A stretch of DNA of 64,000 nucleotides from an uncultured Planctomycetaceae bacterium (lineage in GTDB: Bacteria > Planctomycetota > Planctomycetia > Planctomycetales > Planctomycetaceae), in NCBI GenBank assembly GCA_943787265.1, contig CALSLT010000024.1, positions 62,001-126,000 on the forward strand. Direction: 5' to 3'. A model generated the notes under the pieces. That model was not told the origin of the DNA. It did not search any database and saw only the letters and a list, made by a program, of their open reading frames with translations. Made by a program: the position numbers and the translations under genes. Of this stretch, positions 61,088 to 64,000 are shown one piece after another. Each line of letters starts with the position of its first letter. Position 1 is the first letter of the stretch.

Positions 61088-61750
61088 ATGAGTTCTTCAG
61101 GTAAGTCACGAGTTGTCTGGACATGCCCGGAGTGCTCACGGACGTTTCGAATTCCGAAGTCGAAGCCTGAACCGCGTCTTTGTGCGAAGTGTTCTCGGAA
61201 GGAAAAAGTTGCGGGCGCGGCAACATCGTCCCGTGATGGTGATTCCAATGAGATGTTTTTTGAGGAGGCGGAGCCGACTCGCAGCAGCTCGTTGAGTTTT
61301 GGAGTGGTGGCTCAGCCGATGAGCCCACCGCCGTCGTCTCAGGCGAAGTCGACGCCCAAAGAAACATCGCAGGCCGACGCCAGCAGTGCCACGTCGATTG
61401 ACGAGCTGTCGGATCGTGTCGACCAGATTCTGGAACATCTCGAAGGGATCAGCCGTACGATGAAAGTCGTGCGATGGGTGATGTGGGGACTGGGTTTCGC
61501 GACGATCGTTAGCGTCGTTGTGACAGCGGGCGGGCTGCTCTACTCAATCAGCATGATGGGGTCGCTCGGCGACCTGCTCAATCAGCCGGGCGGTGAAATA
61601 CCGATGGGAGACATCCTTGAAGACGGCGGACAGGGTGGAGCCATGCCGCAAGGCAATGCCCAAATCCCACCGCAGCTTCAGGAGAAGTTGAAGCCGATCC
61701 AGGACTACTCCAACGTTCTCAATGAGCTGCTGGATGAAGTCAATCAGTGA
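61088..61750 (+). CDS. Zinc-ribbon single-pass membrane protein
   Basis: A 220-residue protein: zinc ribbon (C13-P-E-C16 and C32-A-K-C35), a Ser/Pro-rich linker (~45-100), a short helical stretch (DRVDQILEHLEGISRTMKVV) and one TM helix (~128-150, WGLGFATIVSVVVTAGGLLY). The tail is Gly/Met/Gln-rich. ATG 61088 has GGGAGAGG just before it; an earlier in-frame start (61004) would overlap the ManD gene. It resembles the two zinc-ribbon membrane proteins at 10-13 kb but lacks their STN-like domain. Function unknown. Confidence 0.75.
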   Translation: MSSSGKSRVVWTCPECSRTFRIPKSKPEPRLCAKCSRKEKVAGAATSSRDGDSNEMFFEEAEPTRSSSLSFGVVAQPMSPPPSSQAKSTPKETSQADASSATSIDELSDRVDQILEHLEGISRTMKVVRWVMWGLGFATIVSVVVTAGGLLYSISMMGSLGDLLNQPGGEIPMGDILEDGGQGGAMPQGNAQIPPQLQEKLKPIQDYSNVLNELLDEVNQ

Positions 61751-61776
61751 CGCTGGCTAAACCGCCTGTTGTCGCC

Positions 61777-62892
61777 TCAACTTTGCGACGACGAGTCGCA
61801 GGCCGGCGCTGAATCGAGATCAGAAAGGATCGAGCCTGGACGAGGTCGTTCCGGGATACATCCCAGATTTCGATGGGCGATCAATTCGGCCACGATGCTG
61901 ACCGCAATTTCCGGAACGGTTTGGGAACCGATGTCGAATCCCAGCGGCGCATGCACTGCTTCCAACGCGTCGCGAGAGATCCCTTCTCGCAGCAGGTCTT
62001 CGAATATCAGTTTGATCTTTCGTCGACTGCCGATCATTCCGACGTATCGCGCTTCGGTTTCGGCCAGATGGTACAAGGCTTCTTCGTCGTGGTTATGACC
62101 GCGCGTCACGATGATGCTCATTGTGTTCGCGTCGATGTCCAGGCCGCTGAGTGAACTGTCGATCGGGCCGACGATTAACCGGTCGGCTCGAGGAAAACGG
62201 TCCTGGTTACAGTACTGCTCGCGGTCATCGACGACCCAGACGTCGAAATCAACGTCGGCGGCCAGGTCGGCTACTTTCTGTCCGACGTGTCCCGCTCCGA
62301 CGATCAGTAATCTGCAGCGTTCGAGTTGTGGCAGGTACGAGATCCCGTGTTCGACATACGGCCGAGGGCGATCGAGGACTGGTCGCAGGCCAGCGTGCAG
62401 GGATTCCGGCGGAGTGTTTGCTGGCCGCTGACAGGCAATTTCTCCGTGTTCATCGATCAGGTAGCGGCTGGCTTCCTGGCCACCGTTGGATTTTTCTGCG
62501 TCGATGACGATCGATTCTGTGCAACCGCGACCGTCTCGCAGAACGTTCAAATATTCTTCAAAATAGCTGAGGTCGTCACCAGGGCGAACTGGATCGACCA
62601 GCATTCGCATGCGCCCGCCGCAGATCAGGCCGTCGTCCCAGCCATAGTCGCTGTCCAGTTGGAACGTCATTAACTCGGCGTCGCCTTCGTCGAGGAGTCG
62701 CAGTGCTCGACGTTTAACTTCTGCCTCGACGCAGCCTCCGCCGAGTGTGCCCGCTTGAGACCCATCCGGGAAGACCAGCATGACGGCTCCGGCTTTTTGA
62801 GGTGTGGAACCTCGAGTTTCGACCAAAGCCGTGTAGGCAACGGATTGGCCGTTTGAAACGGCGTGTCGGAGTGCTTCGATGATCTTTTGCAT
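61777..62892 (-). CDS. XdhC/CoxI family protein
   Basis: A 371-residue protein. N-terminal XdhC/CoxI domain (~10-80: AYTALVETRGSTPQKAGAVM, GTLGGGCVEAEVKRRAL) and C-terminal Rossmann domain (~195-345: LLIVGAGHVGQKVADLAADV, SIIVTRGHNHDEEALYHL, YVGMIGSRRK and GFDIGSQTVPEIAVSIVAEL). XdhC binds molybdenum cofactor and inserts the sulfurated form into xanthine dehydrogenase or related enzymes. No molybdoenzyme gene is within the window, so the client lies elsewhere. It converges with the zinc-ribbon gene, 26 bp apart. Confidence 0.92.
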   Translation of the reverse strand: MQKIIEALRHAVSNGQSVAYTALVETRGSTPQKAGAVMLVFPDGSQAGTLGGGCVEAEVKRRALRLLDEGDAELMTFQLDSDYGWDDGLICGGRMRMLVDPVRPGDDLSYFEEYLNVLRDGRGCTESIVIDAEKSNGGQEASRYLIDEHGEIACQRPANTPPESLHAGLRPVLDRPRPYVEHGISYLPQLERCRLLIVGAGHVGQKVADLAADVDFDVWVVDDREQYCNQDRFPRADRLIVGPIDSSLSGLDIDANTMSIIVTRGHNHDEEALYHLAETEARYVGMIGSRRKIKLIFEDLLREGISRDALEAVHAPLGFDIGSQTVPEIAVSIVAELIAHRNLGCIPERPRPGSILSDLDSAPACDSSSQS

Positions 62893-63175
62893 GGCGAGCG
62901 TCTCAAAGGCGGTGAATTTCTGAGGCGATTCAATCCGGCAACGCGCGGTCTGTCAACGGAGCAGTGGTTGTTGACCGGGGCGTGGGGGGCTTATCTGAGG
63001 GCTGTGGTGATAGTTCAAGTCGTTTATTACCTGCGTTGTTCATGTCGCGAGCGACGAATGTCGCGGCAGAATTTGACTCGTGGAAACATCGACCTAGGTT
63101 CTCAGTGTTGAGTTGTGCCGGATGTGCGCGCATTTCCGTGCTGGCACGCGCGACAGAACCGAAGGAAACACGAGC

Positions 63176-64000
63176 AATGCAGACTGAACAAACACCGGTA
63201 CATCAGGATCAAGCACCTCGCGGGCCGGTATATCCGGTGCAGGCGACGCATCCGATGAATTCGTCGCGACTGCTTCTGGAGTTGATGCAGCTCGGAGGTG
63301 ATCGAACGAGTGCCGGAAGTTTTGATTCGGTGATTCTCCGATCAGCGATGCGGAGCCTCATGCTCTCGTTGCAGTATCGAGATCCAGGAATCGTACATCA
63401 TGCCAGGCGAGTGGCGGCTTTGTCCGTCGGCGTGGCTGAGCAACTTGGTTGGGACGGTCGCGATCTGCAGATTCTTGAAGCGGCCTGCCTGCTTCATGAT
63501 ATTGGCAAGGTTGGAATTCCCGACATCATCCTTCACAAGCCAGGCCGTCTTGCGCCGGACGAAGCTGAGTTGATGGGGCTGCTGTACCGGCTGGCCGGTG
63601 ACGTCCTGCAGGCATGCGGGGCCGATTCAAACGTCGTGCAAATCGTCACTCAGTCGCAGTACCACTACAACGGCGCCACTCACGACTTCTCCGTGATTGG
63701 CTCGGACGTCCACCAGGGCGCGAGAATTCTTGCGGTCGCCGATGCGTACGATTCGCTCGTCACGTCGCAGGTCTTTCGTGATGCGAGATCGCACGACGAA
63801 GCAATGGATGTTCTGCAACGAGGCGCTGGATCTCAGTACGATGGAAACGTCATTTCGGCGATGACTCGTTGGTTCGAGTTCGAGCAGATTCCGTCGGAAT
63901 TGCAGCAGGCTCGCCACGATCAGTATCAGCTTTCACCAGAAGAGATCATCGAAGCTGGTTCCCTGAGCCACGTCTTTTCGTACCTCTACCTACTGGAAAG
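63176..64000 (+). CDS. Divergent HD-GYP-type phosphohydrolase (3' partial)
   Basis: An open frame of 275 codons runs off the right edge with no stop. It starts at ATG 63176 (MQTEQTPVHQ). A HD domain is clear: HHARRVAALSVGVAEQLGWD, LLHDIGKVGIPDIILHKPGR (the HD pair with the GIP segment), and ARILAVADAYDSLVTSQVF near the end. The HHExxDGxGYP block that defines c-di-GMP phosphodiesterases is replaced by YHYNGATHDF, so activity on c-di-GMP is doubtful. Further domains may lie beyond the edge. Usually such proteins act in cyclic-nucleotide signalling. Confidence 0.8.

Noticed and set aside
1..64000. tRNA, rRNA, CRISPR array, prophage or transposase
   Set aside because: Looked for by eye on both strands; no T-loop consensus in a cloverleaf context, no regular spaced repeats and no recombinase or phage protein were seen.

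Overview
The window reads as chromosomal DNA of a planctomycete (phylum Planctomycetota). The evidence is the gene stock: three DUF1501 Tat-exported proteins, a DUF1549/DUF1553 'PSD1' protein with a planctomycete cytochrome motif, a Pirellula/Verrucomicrobium-type CxxCH heme protein, two sulfatases, a DUF1080 protein and a LEPR-XLL-like surface protein. Genes are mostly single or in short runs, GC looks to be in the mid-fifties, and GTG starts are common. I see no rRNA, tRNA, CRISPR array, prophage or transposase gene.

Layout. 1-10 kb: a partial ASPIC/UnbV surface protein, aldose 1-epimerase, an S4 RNA-binding protein, a frameshifted sulfatase, the RdgB nucleotide-pool enzyme, a thioredoxin/TPR protein and a 1149-residue heme-binding propeller protein. 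10-21 kb: two adjacent zinc-ribbon/membrane proteins, a BFD-type [2Fe-2S] protein, an ABM-fold protein, glutamine synthetase I, a DUF1501 protein, a lone receiver domain, a PAS/sigma-54 activator, a beta-helix protein and a nitrilase-family amidohydrolase. 21-34 kb: a cyclophilin/RTX surface protein, a MamK-like actin with an upstream membrane protein, a site-2 protease, a histidine kinase/receiver pair and a His-rich outer-membrane-like protein. 33-41 kb: a glycosyltransferase, a frameshifted lipoate/octanoate ligase and an FAD oxidoreductase (tightly packed), a VOC protein, APS/PAPS reductase, pyrimidine-nucleoside phosphorylase and serine hydroxymethyltransferase. 41-55 kb: LamG, DUF1579, two DUF1501 proteins, a second sulfatase, PSD1, a ROK regulator, a bestrophin-like channel and a DUF1080/sugar-dehydrogenase fusion. 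55-61 kb: a sugar-acid cluster with three enolase-superfamily enzymes and an MFS permease. 61-64 kb: a zinc-ribbon membrane protein, XdhC and a divergent HD-GYP protein that runs off the edge.

How the genes fit together. Much of the content is the planctomycete toolkit for polysaccharide and sugar-acid use: sulfatases, DUF1501/PSD1, DUF1080, galactonate- and mannonate-dehydratase-like enzymes, an ACS-type permease and a ROK repressor with a clear palindrome in its divergent promoter region. The remainder is core metabolism (glnA, glyA, cysH, deoA/pdp, rdgB).

Most worth a second look: (1) the MamK-like filament gene paired with an uncharacterised membrane protein; (2) the exported LEPR-XLL/cyclophilin/RTX protein; (3) five families of intergenic palindromes, one with nested arms; (4) the enolase cluster, one member of which lacks a usual metal ligand; (5) two genes each broken by one extra base in a short homopolymer, which may be assembly errors.
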